NCBI RefSeq assembly: GCF_039555335.1
Contig: NC_092628.1
Coordinates: forward strand, 94,685,782 to 94,749,781
Direction: 5' to 3'
Length of the DNA: 64,000 nt
From: Amphiura filiformis
Taxonomy: Eukaryota; Echinodermata; Ophiuroidea; Amphilepidida; Amphiuridae
Below are positions 11,040-23,700 of the stretch, one piece after another (within the stretch, counting starts at the first letter, position 1; the number at the start of each line of letters is the position of its first letter). The translations under genes and the position numbers were made by a program. The notes beneath the pieces were generated by a model. The model searched no databases. It had not been told where the DNA came from and saw only the letters and a list, made by a program, of their open reading frames with translations.

Positions 11040-11547
11040 CCCTGTCTTCAGTCAATACCCAAGCTGGTTATATATGCAGTTTTGGACATACAATTCGTAG
11101 AATATGCCAGTAATCGTAATTATTGTGTGAACTCTGTACATTTGAACGAAATGGCCCAAAACCTCGGTGACATAATTGATCGTTAGCAACATATACATTT
11201 TTATTATGACATATCAAGTGGTTTGTGCATAGAAATTTTGAAGGCCCGATTAGACCCAAACAATAGTAGGCCTATACCGTATATGTTTCAAACTTGTCGA
11301 AGATTTTGAAATCCAATACGGAATGCTGTTCTTTTCCCTTGGTATATATTATTGTTACTTGAAGATTCCATTTCGACTTGTTCGTAATTGTATACAAAGA
11401 GTGAAAAAAAAACACTGGGGAAAAAAGAAAGAAAAAGATAATAAAGAAATTCATCTTAATTGAATTTCCCAACACAATAGGACGAAAAAAAAAGAATACC
11501 GCAGCACTTTCGGACAGTTTTGGTTTTGGTGGCAGAGCACCCCATTC
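11040..11547. other. Flank of tRNA-His repeat, copy 1
   Basis: The segment from about 11280 to 11545 matches the flanks of the other two tRNA-His copies (GAAGATTTTGAAATCCAAT; CTTGAAGATTCCATTTCGAC; ACAAAGAGTGAAAAAA). An A-run at about 11484-11492 gives a poly-T Pol III terminator on the tRNA strand. Confidence 0.65.
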
Positions 11548-11619
11548 TGCCGTGACCAGGATTCGAACCTGGGTTATTACGGCCACAACGTAATGTCCTA
11601 ACCTCTAGACGATCACGGC
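11548..11619 (-). tRNA. tRNA-His (GTG), copy 1
   Basis: The 72-nt minus-strand sequence folds as a cloverleaf. The acceptor stem GCCGTGA pairs with TCACGGC, the D-arm contains AGAGGTTAGG, and the anticodon stem TTACG/CGTAA closes a TTGTGGC loop (anticodon GTG). The T-arm is GGTTCGAATCC, the Pol III B box. CCA is not encoded, as expected in eukaryotes. Confidence 0.95.
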
Positions 11620-11696
11620 ACGCTACCCGAGCTGCGTGACTACAGACGGGGACAAATTTGTAGTTATTCTTCACGTTGCACAATATTGCATAAATA

Positions 11697-13048
11697 CAGG
11701 GTGTATCAAAATTAAGTACACAGTTTGAAAAATGCCGCTAGATTAAAAAGTATGAGGTCTGTGGTCAAAATTCTCTAGTTGATAACTTAATCAACATCTT
11801 GTCCTCCTATAGCTGAAAAATCACTAGCGTGTGACCGATAATAAGGATTTGGTGGCTACTTTTGTGAACCGATTACAAAAAGCAGTTGCGCGAAGTCAAT
11901 TAAAATCAAAACAACATACAAATCACAAAAAAGTCTCACCACTTTCTTTACTGTTTACAGTTATTGACAGTTTTAGGCTTAGTCTTCCACATGCCCACAA
12001 TTCTTCTGTATGCAGATTTCAGCTCTTCTCAACATGGCGTTCACACCACGTCTAATTTGAGGTCTGTCCTGCCTGAGAATGTCAACTTGTGCAATTAGGC
12101 GTCTCTGAAGTTTATCAAGGTCTGCAGGAGGACTTGTGAAAACATTATTGCAAACTCTGATTCATCGCCAATGATGAAATCTTCCAGGAAACGTAGAGGA
12201 CGGGCAAGAAGCCACTGACAGAACACAGTGCAACGTTGGTGATCTGCTTGCTGAAGTTGATGTCTCCTTATCGTCTGATAGGGATGATATCGCAAGTCAT
12301 AAACGAGTTATTCTGTTAAAGGTTGCAGATGGTATTCCAAGTCCATTTTGATGGCAGCTAATTTGACCTCCTGCTTGCACTGCCTGCAGAGTGTTACAGA
12401 CTCCTAGGATATTAGCAGCAGATCTTCCAGTTCGGGGGCGACCACAATGTTCTCTGTTCAGATTACGACTCGTTCCAGTTATCAGATACTTCCAAACATT
12501 TTTGTAAATAGCGCCACGTGAAGGGGGACCTGCATTTGGGTACTGCTGACAGATTCTCCGAAGTACTTCTGCTAGACTTCTGCTGGGTGCAATGGTACAC
12601 TGCAACAAGGAAGGCCCTTTGCTCTGGCGTGCACTGTGGAGTATCCATTTTAATGTTGCTATTCTCCTTGTCAAGTAAAACCTAGCATGTGTAAGGAGAT
12701 AGTTGCCCAGATTTTAAAAAAGTCACGTGTTATGTAACTCACACATGCACAGAATTGGAACCCTAACAATGAGAACAAATGATCGGTACACCTGTATGTT
12801 TCTCTTGGCTGCACAACAATAACAAGCACCGGGCATTTAAACCCAATTGACTTCGCGCAACTGCCTTTTGTACTCGGCTCACAAAAGTAGCCACCAAATG
12901 CTTATTATTGGTCACACGACAGTGATTTTTCAGCCTTGGGAGGACAAGATGTTGATTAAGTTATCCCCGAGAGAATTTTGACCAAAGATCTCATACTTTT
13001 TAATTTAGCGGCATTTTCAAACTGTATACTTAATTTTGATACACCCTG
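11697..13048 (-). mobile_element. Tc1/mariner element with long inverted termini, internally deleted
   Basis: CAGGGTGTATCAAAATTAAG at 11697 is inverted at the right end, with TA duplicated outside (11695-11696 and 13049-13050). The inverted termini run about 200 bp (CAAAAGTAGCCACCAAAT is present in both). A minus-strand transposase relic starts near 12648. It has a helix-turn-helix part (TPEQRAFLVAVYHCTQ; GRPRTGR), a linker, and the first catalytic Asp in FLEDFIIGDES near 12170. It then jumps to a C-terminus with DLDKLQRRLIAQVDILRQ and ends NCGHVED near 11985. The part with the second and third catalytic acids is missing, and there are frameshifts, so it is non-autonomous. It interrupts the tRNA-His repeat; the paralogous repeat near 14730 shows the empty site. 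Confidence 0.88.
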
Positions 13049-13870
13049 TACATTTTCTTTTCTTTAGTATATAATTTTCTTTTTTGAGATTGGGTGGACA
13101 CAATGTCTATTATGTTGTATGATCCGATGATTTATTAAAAACTGAAATTTTAATAAATGATTTATGCAACAACGCGTGACCTCTACAAACAGTGTATGTT
13201 ATAGGTATATGGGCATTGCCTAGTTAACGTCACTGTGTGAAAAATAACCGGCCAATATTTAAAGTACTCTCTGAAATTCTAGAAAAATTAATATAGTTTT
13301 GTAACATGTCCTAAATTTTTAGCTAATTTAGGTGTTTGGAAATATTCGCACTTTGGTGTTTTAGGAAGGATATGTAAACAACAGATAACACCCAAAAAAA
13401 AAGGAAGAAATTATTTCCAAACCGTGTTAAGTCTACAACCATTATGTTTCTCATTTTCAAGAATGCTGGTTAACAATATGCAGACTATTGTCTCATTTCG
13501 GAAACAAAGGCTCAAACAGTATAAAAATTTGTTACCTTGCGTTTGCTTTATAATCGTTCACCCAACTGAAACTATAATACCAGCTCATTGCAATATCGCA
13601 CAGGTAAAACAAAAACATGTGTAGTGTGGATTTAACCAGAGAGCAGAAGATCTGATTTAACATATAGTTGAGCTGTTTTCAATGAGTGTTATCTTGGTTT
13701 AATAGCTTTTAATGGGGTTTAAGTCCTGCAAAGGTCGTGGTGAATTCTACTGCAGACAAAACTGCATCGTGTAGCACTGACATTAGAAACTGTTACGCCA
13801 GAATGGTTTGAATGTATATAGATCAAGGAAGGTATACGATCAGTTCCAAAAGTCATTTTCGGTCAAATCG
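13049..13870. other. Continuation of tRNA-His repeat unit 1 and spacer
   Basis: Right of the mariner element the words ACACAATGTCTATTATGTTG and GATGATTTATTAAAAACTGAA match the sequence after tRNA copies 2 and 3. From about 13200 I see no further feature. Confidence 0.55.
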
Positions 13871-14582
13871 ATATTGTGAATAACACTATTATATGGACGT
13901 TGATATGTTTCGTCAACCATGGGCGGGCCGTGGTTTGAAAGGAAAAAAAAGACGAAATAAAAATACCAAAAAATCAAAAACACAGATCTTACAAACAGAC
14001 TGACCTATTGTGGTGAAGTAAGGTCAAAAACATAAGTTGTTGGTCAAATCTCAAATTTTATTGTTTTCGTGTCTTAATATAAAATATTTGTAAACGTTTT
14101 GTTTTGTACTCAATATTATAGGTAAGCCTAAACATGGGCCTAAATGCCTTATTATAGGTAGGCCTTTAATTAAGCCGTCTTGAGACCCTCTGGGTTAAGG
14201 GAGCTATATTTGCAATTAATGATTTTGATAAGAGCCTGTTATTATTATTAAATGTCAAATTGATTGTTTTCATGGTTTAATATGATTAAAAAGGTTTGTT
14301 TGCTACTTATTATAGGCCTACTTGAAACTTAATTTGGATTCAAAGTGCATTTGATAGTTTAGACCCAAAAAATAGTATGTTTCAAAGTTTTCGAAGATTT
14401 TGAAATCCAATGCGTGATGCGGTTCTTTTCCCTTGGTATTATTGTTACTTGAAGATTCCATTTCGATTTTATTTTTTCGTAATTGTATAACAAAGAGTGA
14501 AAAAAAAACACTGCAAAAATAGAAATTAATCTCATCGGACGAAAAAAAAATTGAGCTCTTTTGGTGCCAAATCACTCCACTC

Positions 14583-14654
14583 TGCCGTGACCAGGATTCG
14601 AACCTGGGTTATTACGGCCACAACGTAATGTCCTAACCTCTAGACGATCACGGC
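14583..14654 (-). tRNA. tRNA-His (GTG), copy 2
   Basis: Identical in its 72 nt to copy 1, including the anticodon loop TTGTGGC, D-arm and B box. The flanks are repeat sequence shared with copies 1 and 3. Confidence 0.95.
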
Positions 14655-15628
14655 ACGCTACCATCAGAGCTGCGTGACTACCGATGGGGACAAATGTGTA
14701 GTTATTCTTGAAGTTGCGCAATTGCGTAAATCTGTTTTCTTTTCTTTGGAAATTGGAATTGGAGACACAATGTCTATTATGTTGAGTACAATTACATTTC
14801 ATATAGATATCATATCATTCATATGATCCGGGGATTTATTCAAAACTGAAAGTTTAATAGCTATCAGCTACAAAATTATTATCAAAATGCTCTTTGTCAT
14901 TTTGTGGAGTAAAATTGCCATTTTCTTTCAAATTAAAATTGTGAATGATACTATCATATTATAGACGTTGATATGTTTTGTCAACCATGGCCGGGCCGTG
15001 GTGGTTTGAGAGCAAAAAACACACCAAAAACACAGATCTTGCAAATGAAAGTAAACCGACTGCCCTTTTTTGTCGAAGTAGGGTCAAAAACATAAGTTCT
15101 ATAATTGGTAAAATCTCAAATTTTGTTTTCATGCCTTAACATAAAATAACTGCAAAAGTTTCAATATTTTTTGCTCAAAATTATAGGTAGGCCAAAATGT
15201 CAAATTGATTGTTTTCATGGTCTAATAAATTTATAAAGATTTTGTTTGCTCACATGCCCTTATTTGAAACTTAATTTGGATTCAAAGTGCATTGGATAGT
15301 TTAGTCCCATAAGTATATTTCAAAGTTTGCGAAGATTTTGAAATCTTCTACTATAGGCCTATTTTGAAACTTAATTTGGATTCAAAGTGCAATGGATAGT
15401 TTAGCCCCAAAGTATGTTTCAAAGTTTGCGAAGTTTTTGAAATCCAATGTGGAATGCTGTTCTTTTCCCTTGGTATTATTGTTTACTTGAAGATTCCATT
15501 TCGACTTTATATGTTCGTAATTGTATACAAAGAGTGAAAAAACACACTGAAAAACCCCAAATAATGAAGAAATTCATCTCAATTGACGAAAAAAGAACAC
15601 AACTCTTTTGGTGGCAATCACTCCAATC

Positions 15629-15700
15629 TGCCGTGACCAGGATTCGAACCTGGGTTATTACGGCCACAACGTAATGTCCTAAGCTCTAGACGATCACGGC
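15629..15700 (-). tRNA. tRNA-His (GTG), copy 3, with D-loop change
   Basis: Differs from copies 1 and 2 by one base: the conserved GG of the D-loop (AGAGGTTAGG) reads AGAGCTTAGG. That GG normally contacts the T-loop and is part of the Pol III A box, so this copy may be weak or a pseudogene. Stems and anticodon GTG are intact. Confidence 0.85.
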
Positions 15701-16380
15701 ACGCTACCTGGGCTGCCTGACTACGGACGGGAACAAATTTGCATCTAATTATTCTTCAAGTTGCGTAAATCTATTTCTTTTTTGGGGAATTTTTTGGAGA
15801 CACAATTAATTATGTCTATTATATTGAGTACAAATTACATTTCATAATCAGAATAGATATCATATGATCCGAGGATTTATTAAAAACTGAAATTTTAATA
15901 GCTATCAGCTCCAAAATTATTATCAAAATGCTCTTTGTCATTTTATGGAGTAAAAATTGCCATTTTCGTTCAAATTAAAAATTGTGAATGATACTATTAT
16001 ATAGACGTTGATATGTTTTGTCAACCATGGCCGGGCCGTGGTGGTTTGAGAGAAAAAAACACACCAAAAACACAGATCTTGCAAATGAAAGTAAACAGAC
16101 TGCCCTCTTTTGTCGAAAATCTCAAATTTTGTTGTTTTCATGCCTTAATTATATAAAAGCTTATAAAATAACTGTAAAACTTTATTTTCTGCTAAAGTTA
16201 TAGGTAGGCCTCAATGTCAAATTGATTATTTTCATGGTTTAATATGCTCATTGCCCTTACTTGAAACTTAAAAGTGCATAGTTTTGTTACAAAAGTATAA
16301 TTATTTCAAAGTTTGCGAAGATTTTCCCTTGGTATTATTGTTACTTGAAGATTCCATTTCGACTTTATCATTTCATTTCA

Positions 16381-16500
16381 ATTCCAATCCAATGCAGTGA
16401 AATTAACAGCTAATCAATTTCAATTCAATTCTGAGCATTCATTTCAATTCCAATTCAATTCCAATTCCAATACAGTTGCAGTTTGTGTTAATTGACCAAA
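16381..16500. repeat. AATTC-rich minisatellite, first block
   Basis: Degenerate TTTCAATTCCAATTCAATTC-type units. The same motif forms a larger block at 17535-17775. Confidence 0.8.
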
Positions 16501-16502
16501 GG

Positions 16503-16738
16503 CACGCTGCAAAAACTGTGTCTAGACATGCTGGAGATTGAACACTTTTTTGTCTTCGATTTGTAAACACATGTAAAATCTAAACACAAATGTCAAACTT
16601 CAAAACATCAAGTGTTTAATATCTAAACACAAGGCATCAAATTACTAAACATGTTTAGCATTTAGACATGTTTACAAATCAAGGACAAGATGGTGTCTAG
16701 AATGGTGTTTAATATCTAGACACTGTTTTTGCAGTGCA
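16503..16738. mobile_element. Small inverted-terminus element (CACTGCAAAAAC ends)
   Basis: The left end CTGCAAAAACTGTGTCTAGA is matched inverted by TCTAGACACTGTTTTTGCAG ending near 16735. Inner inverted words such as AACATGTTTAC extend the similarity. CACTGCAAAAA termini are known from animal CACTA/EnSpm elements. No clear target duplication was seen. Confidence 0.5.
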
Positions 16739-17534
16739 TGTTTTAAAATTCTTCTAAAAAGATTAAGAAGAACTCCAAAAAAGTCTTAAAAAGTTTAACC
16801 ATACCAGTATATGATGTCAAAAATCAAGGTTTTGATAAGATAGCCCTACTTGTCTCCTGCTCCTGGTACGATTTTACACCCAAAGTCTGTGTACTTTTAA
16901 AAATGTGTGAAAAAAGCTGTCAAAGATAAGCATTTTCTTTAATTGTTTTCTCACAATTTGTTCAAATGTACAACGACTTTTGAGCATAAAAATTAGGAGT
17001 TTGAGAAAAATAGGGGCTTTATGATAAGTGCCAAAGTTTGAGATCTTTGGCAAGTTGAGGGGGATCTCATACTCACATTATCGATCATAGCAAGCAATTT
17101 AAAACATTAGAAATGTTAAGAATGAATTTGCATCATATTAGAAGATATTAGTGTCTTTATGAAACTAGACCCTATCATTTTTCCACATGACAAGAGAGAC
17201 AGTAGATATTCTTCTAAAAAAGATTAAGAAGAACTCCAAAAAAGTCTTTAAAAGTTTCACCATACCAGTGTATGAGAAATGATATCATACTTTTAATTTT
17301 CTTCAATGTGTATTTTATGCTATCATTTTTTAAATGAAAGCTTTCCAGAATACTTAGTTGTCACTCACATGCAGTCTCAGCCCCGCTTACTCCCTGAAAA
17401 TGCATGTCCAGACAGAGATGGTCATTATGTGTCTCTTGGGTGAACTTAGACCTGGAAGTTTATCAAATTCAGAACAGGGGGAGGGACTCTTTACAGGTGG
17501 AATGATCTGGAATCACAGACATCTGCTTGTGAAT
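16739..17534. repeat. Spacer with a duplicated ~70-bp segment
   Basis: TTCTTCTAAAAAGATTAAGA followed by AGAACTCCAAAAAAGTCTT and CATACCAGT occurs at about 16749 and again at about 17210. The sequence between (16,8xx-17,200) has no recognisable gene. Confidence 0.7.
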
Positions 17535-17772
17535 TGAAATGCTGAATTGAAATCAAAGCTGAATTTCATTTCAATTCCACTTCATTCTTCATCACTCAAC
17601 ATGATTTCAATTCCAATCCAATTCAATTCTTCATTGCCCACGATGATTTCAATTCCAATCCAATTCAATTCATGCCCAAGCCCACTCATTTCGATTCCAA
17701 TTCAATTCCACTGCATTGAAATGAAAATCGCCCAAAATTCATTTCAATTCAATTCGATTTCAATGCATTGAA
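17535..17772. repeat. AATTC-rich minisatellite, second block
   Basis: Units such as GATTTCAATTCCAATCCAAT repeat three or more times with variants. Any ORF here is low complexity. Confidence 0.85.
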
Positions 17773-18046
17773 TTAACATTAGTTTGGACAGTATTTATTG
17801 TGGGACATAGAGCACATCAGACATATCGAATTGCATTCTGAATACGAAGAATGTCATTCTGATATCAAATAATTTTGATTTTTTGAAATTCGCAATGTAA
17901 TACAAATTTTATGGCAAATGATTGACATTTTTGATATTTAACAGTACTCGAAGTAAACTTTATAAATCTGATGATTTATACTTATAGTGTATGTTGGTGG
18001 GATGAAAAGCCGACGATCAATTGAAAATTTTGACCTTTCGTATTGA
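17773..18046. mobile_element. Left half of foldback MITE split by the 20-kb array
   Basis: From about 17782 this matches 8137-8400 of the intact MITE (GTTTGGACAGTATTTATTGT; CATATCGAATTGCATTCTG; GATGAAAAGCCGACG). It stops at TTGA (18043-18046), where module A begins. The other side resumes at 38168 with the same TTGA. TTAA at 17773 may be the original target site, with the outermost terminus eroded. Confidence 0.85.
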
Positions 18047-18517
18047 GGGTACATGCCACAAAATAGCTTTCCATAGACTTTACGTGCAAAATAGGGGTCA
18101 CGTTTTAGGCTATAAGTCGAGTTACGTCTTACTTTGAAATATATATTTGATATCATCTTAATCAGAACAAAATTCTGCATAACATATCTGAAAATGACAC
18201 CATATTTTAGGTCTACTTTTTGAGAAAAATAGCGCTATATAAAAAGACCCGATTTTCCCTTGTTTACGTCCGACTGCTAACCGCGTTTTGACCTCGTGTG
18301 TTCATGCGCTCATCATCGTAAACATCACTCAAATTTTCGCGTTTTCTGTTCAAATTAGTAGAGATCACATTCACAAGTTCTAGCAAAACACGATTTGCAA
18401 CACTAAAATTGTTAATATTGTACCGATTTTGCACATTTTTTATGCAAAGTTGGGACTATAGTCGTGAAAAACTTTTACCGGAAACCGCTTCACACGCGGA
18501 TTTAGTGGCATGCACCC
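18047..18517. mobile_element. Module A, copy 1 (471-bp MITE)
   Basis: Starts GGGTACATGCCACAAAAT and ends ATTTAGTGGCATGCACCC, imperfect inverted termini of about 18 bp. TTGA lies outside on both sides of the array. Length and termini relate it to module C in opposite orientation. Confidence 0.8.
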
Positions 18518-19383
18518 TTGAAGAGGCTAAAACATCGTTTTTAGGCCTTGAAAATGATTTTGTTATCTTTTTCACTACATTTTGAATTAATTGTAAGAAA
18601 TGTTGGGTTATTTTCTTTCATACTTTAGACAGGGTGTCGATTTCAAGCACAAGCATGATAGCCGACAATTGCCATTTTTCGTCATTTTGATGCACATGAA
18701 TGCACAATGGTTGCTGATTTGCTATTTTCATGAAGATATTAATTGATGTTAAGAGTAAACGTTCTTTAAACATCTTTTACAAGTGCATAACTTCAAAATT
18801 AAAACATTCTCAGTACCTGCAGAATATTTAAAAAGACAAGAAATGTCAATCAAGTAGGCCTACCCCCCTTCAGCGTCACTTTTAACCCGTTTTGTCCAAA
18901 AAGCAAATGTAATGAATGGCTATTTGAAATTAAATATTAATATAAATTAAACTTTGAATGTTATAACAATTTAAAATACTGGACAGTGGTATAAATAAAG
19001 CAAACTAGAAACTTAAATATCTTAAATCTAATATTTTATGTAATTTTATTAAAATTGAAGGCCAAAACTTGAGTTTAAATGACAAAAAATTGGTTAAAAA
19101 TAACAATGAAATTGAAAAACTTCTTTGTAATTTAAACACCAATAAAAAATTATTTCAATATTTTGAAACTCTTCTTTATTCATATCAAAAGGTTTCAAAC
19201 TTCTACCAAAATCGGAACTTTTATTAAATTGGAAATAAAAGCAGGCCTATTCGCGGCAAACGCACATACAGCGAAAAACCTGGCGGCGTCCATGAACGCG
19301 CTTGTTGATGTCACTCCTCTTTTCTTCGCGTGCATTTTAAATAGATAAAGACGCGCGGAAAACGCATGGAATTGCTCCTTAAA
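18518..19383. repeat. Module B, copy 1
   Basis: About 865 bp from TTGAAGAGGCTAAAAC to GGAATTGCTCCTTAAA. It contains TAGGCCTACCCCCC and, near its end, ATGAACGCG and TTCTTCGCG, words also found at the start of module D. An open frame of about 90 codons near the end recurs in other copies but shows no domain. Confidence 0.75.
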
Positions 19384-19853
19384 GGGTACATGCCACAAAA
19401 TAGCTTTCCATAGACTTTACGTGCAAAATAGGGGTCACGTTTTAGGCTATAAGTCGAGTTACGTCTTACTTTGAAATATATATTTGATATCATCTTAATC
19501 AGAACAAAATTCTGCATAACATATCTGAAAATGACACCATATTTTAGGTCTACTTTTTGAGAAAAATAGCGCTATATAAAAAGACCCGATTTTCCCTTGT
19601 TTACGTCCGACTGCTAACCGCGTTTTGACCTCGTGTGTTCATGCGCTCATCATCGTAAACATCACTCAAATTTTCGCGTTTTCTGTTCAAATTAGTAGAG
19701 ATCACATTCACAAGTTCTAGCAAAACACGATTTGCAACACTAAAATTGTTAATATTGTACCGATTTTGCACATTTTTATGCAAAGTTGGGACTATAGTCG
19801 TGAAAAACTTTTACCGGAAACCGCTTCACACGCGGATTTAGTGGCATGCACCC
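19384..19853. mobile_element. Module A, copy 2
   Basis: Same termini as copy 1, with a one-base shorter T-run near the right end. It is preceded by the B end TTAA plus A rather than TTGA. Confidence 0.8.
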
Positions 19854-20715
19854 TTGAAGAGGCTAAAACATCGTTTTTAGGCCTTGAAAATGATTTTGTT
19901 ATCTTTTTCACTACATTTTGAATTAATTGTAAGAAATGTTGGGTTATTTTCTTTCATACTTTAGACAGGGTGTCGATTTCAAGCACAAGCATGATAGCCG
20001 ACAATTGCCATTTTCGTCATTTTGATGCACATGAATGCACAATGGTTGCTGATTTGCTATTTTCATGAAGATATTAATTGATGTTAAGAGTAAACGTTCT
20101 TTAAACATCTTTTACAAGTGCATAACTTCAAAATTAAAACATTCTCAGTACCTGCAGAATATTTAAAAGACAAGAAATGTCAATCAAGTAGGCCTACCCC
20201 CCTTCAGCGTCACTTTTAACCCGTTTTGTCCAAAAAGCAAATGTAATGAATGGCTATTTGAAATTAAATATTAATATAAATTAAACTTTGAATGTTATAA
20301 CAATTTAAAATACTGGACAGTGGTATAAATAAAGCAAACTAGAAACTTAAATATCTTAAATCTAATATTTTATGTAATTTTATTAAAATTGAAGGCCAAA
20401 ACTTGAGTTTAAATGACAAAAAATTGGTTAAAAATAACAATGAAATTGAAAAACTTCTTTGTAATTTAAACACCAATAATCATGTTTTCAATATTTTGAA
20501 ACTCTTCTTTATTCATATCAAAAGGTTTCAAACTTCTACCAAAATCGGAACTTTTATTAAATTGGAAATAAAAGCAGGCCTATTCGCGGCAAACGCACAT
20601 ACAGCGAAAAACCTGGCGGCGTCCATGAACGCGCTTGTTGATGTCACTCCTCTTTTCTTCGCGTGCATTTTAAATAGATAAAGACGCGCGGAAAACGCAT
20701 GGAATTGCTCCTTAA
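19854..20715. repeat. Module B, copy 2
   Basis: Near-identical to copy 1 with small indels (for example AATAATCATG replacing AATAAAAAATT near 20478). It ends in TTAA at 20712-20715, where a C block begins. Confidence 0.75.
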
Positions 20716-23700
20716 GGGGCGCAACACTAAATCACTACGCATTTTATGTAAGAACGAAATTCGGCTAATCTAGTCCATAGTGAATATGAGATTGTAGCGA
20801 CCATATCTACCGACATGTTCACTTTAAATCACTCAAAATCAGCTCATATGAATTCGACAAGTGTCTTCAATGATAAGATGCAGAAAAAACCGGACATTTA
20901 ATCTCAAAAGCAATTCTCTGTGGCGGATGAAGACAACTTCCGATTTTGAAATGTGAGTGGTGAATTTAGTATATTAATAGGCCATATTTTTTGCACCGCG
21001 AAATAGCGAAAAAAGTCAACGGTCATCGATATATGCCGACAAAAGTTTTGGAATCTACAGAAACAGAGCTTTAATTTGATACCAAATTTATTTTGCCAAG
21101 TATTGCAGGGACGCCAGGAATGGCGCTCGAAGTAGGCCGAAATCACACGTTATCCTATGGGACGCTTATTTAGTGTTGCGCCCCTTGTAACGGCCGTCAT
21201 TATGAACGCGTTCCTTTTACATTCTTCGCGCAAAATAAGAGACGCGCTTCACAAAATGTGTTCTATTTCCATCATGATGATAAACAAAGATTACAAAAAG
21301 TCATCCTCATGAAAAATTATTGGAAAAAACACTTTATTGGCCGAGTAGGCGCCTTCAAAGTCTAGAAATGTGTCCAAAAATCCTCAAAAGGCTCATAAAT
21401 GGATTTTAAGGTTAATAGACATTGTTAATCTGCATGAAGCCGTTTTGCTGAATATTCAGTAGGCCTACGCTAAAAGATCGCAATTGTTACCACTGGAACG
21501 GGGGGGGGGGGATATTTATACTTGAGACTCAATAATAAATGATTTCCAAAAGAAAATGGCAACACTGATAATCTAGAAAAGAAATTAATCTTGGTTCAAA
21601 GACGTGCTCAAATTGTCGTCTGTCACTAATTTTGTGAGTTTTGTATAAACTTTCGCATATTGGAGGAAAAGTCGAAATATTCGATTTTCGGCATTTCGGC
21701 ACTGATCTTTAAAACATCATTTCTCGTGAACGGAATGTCGCAGAGACATGAAATCTTCGGTGTTGAGCTTCAAATTTTCTCTAGTTTACTTAATGAGTAA
21801 TAAATGTGGATTTTGAAAACTTTTAAATCCTTATACGGGCTCGCACCCCTAAATCACTACGCATTTTATGTAAGAACGAAATTCGGCTACTTTAGTCCAT
21901 AGTGAGCATGAGATTGTAGCGACCATATCTACCGACATGTTCACTTTAAATCACTCAAAATCAGCTCATATGAATTCGACAAGCGTCTTCCAATGATAAG
22001 ATGCAGAAAAAACCGGACATTTAATCTCAAAAGCAATTCTCTGTGGCGGATGAAGACAACTTCCGATTTTGAAATGTGAGTGGTGAATTTAGTATATTTT
22101 TAGGCCATATTTTTGCACCGCGAAATAGCGAAAAAGTCAACGGTCATCGATATATGCCGACAAAAGTTTTGGAATCTACAGAAACAGAGCTTTAATTTGA
22201 TACCAAATTTATTTTGCCAAGTATTGCAGGGACGCCAGGAATGGCGCTCGAAGTAGGCCGAAATCACACGTTATCCTATGGGACGCTTATTTAGTGTTGC
22301 GCCCCTTGTAACGGCCGTCATTATGAACGCGTTCCTTTTACATTCTTCGCGCAAAATAAGAGACGCGCTTCACAAAATGTGTTCTATTTCCATCATGATG
22401 ATAAACAAAGATTACAAAAAGTCATCCTCATGAAAAATTATTGGAAAAAACACTTTATTGGCCGAGTAGGCGCCTTCAAAGTCTAGAAATGTGTCCAAAA
22501 ATCCTCAAAAGGCTCATAAATGGATTTTAAGGTTAATAGACATTGTTAATCTGCATGAAGCCGTTTTGCTGAATATTCAGTAGGCCTACGCTAAAAGATC
22601 GCAATTGTTACCACTGGAACGGGGGGATATTTATACTTGAGACTCAATAATAAATGATTTCCAAAAGAAAATGGCAACACTGATAATCTAGAAAAGAAAT
22701 TAATCTTGGTTCAAAGACGTGCTCAATTGTCGTCTGTCACTAATTTTGTGAGTTTTGTATAAACTTTCGCATATTGGAGGAAAAGTCGAAATATTCGATT
22801 TTCGGCATTTCGGCACTGATCTTTAAAACATCATTTCTCGTGAACGGAATGTCGCAGAGACATGAAATCTTCGGTGTTGAGCTTCAAATTTTCTCTAGTT
22901 TACTTAATGAGTAATAAATGTGGATTTTGAAAACTTTTAAATCCTTGTAACGGCCGTCATTATGAACGCGTTCCTTTTACATTCTTCGCGCAAAATAAGA
23001 GACGCGCTTCACAAAATGTGTTCTATTTCCATCATGATGATAAACAAAGATTACAAAAAGTCATCCTCATGAAAAATTATTGGAAAAAACACTTTATTGG
23101 CCGAGTAGGCGCCTTCAAAGTCTAGAAATGTGTCCAAAAATCCTCAAAAAGGCTCATAAATGGATTTTAAGGTTAATAGACATTGTTAATCTGCATGAAG
23201 CCGTTTTGCTGAATATTCAGTAGGCCTACGCTAAAAGATCGCAATTGTTACCACTGGAACGGGGGGGGGGGGGGGGTATTTATACTTGAGACTCAATAAT
23301 AAATGATTTCCAAAAGAAAATGGCAACACTGATAATCTAGAAAAGAAATTAATCTTGGTTCAAAGACGTGCTCAAATTGTCGTCTGTCACTAATTTTGTG
23401 AGTTTTGTATAAACTTTCGCATATTGGAGGAAAAGTCGAAATATTCGATTTTCGGCATTTCGGCACTGATCTTTAAAACATCATTTCTCGTGAACGGAAT
23501 GTCGCAGAGACATGAAATCTTCGGTGTTGAGCTTCAAATTTTCTCTAGTTTACTTAATGAGTAATAAATGTGGATTTTGAAAACTTTTAAATCCTTATAA
23601 GGGGCGCAACACTAAATCACTACGCATTTTATGTAAGAACGAAATTCGGCTAATATAGTCCATAGTGAATATGAGATTGTAGCGACCATATCTACCGACA

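Larger units (their letters stand above)
13870..16380. repeat. Tandem ~1.05-kb repeat carrying tRNA-His genes
   Basis: The landmark GTTGATATGTTT followed by GTCAACCATGG recurs at about 13899, 14967 and 16007, so the period is about 1040-1070 bp. Each full unit also has CAAAAACACAGATCTT, ATAGGTAGGCC, CTTGAAACTTAATTTGGA, GAAGATTCCATTTCGACTTT and a tRNA-His. The last unit is cut at about 16370, where AATTC minisatellite begins. A related fragment (ATCATATGATCCGAGGATTT) is at about 45200. Confidence 0.85.
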
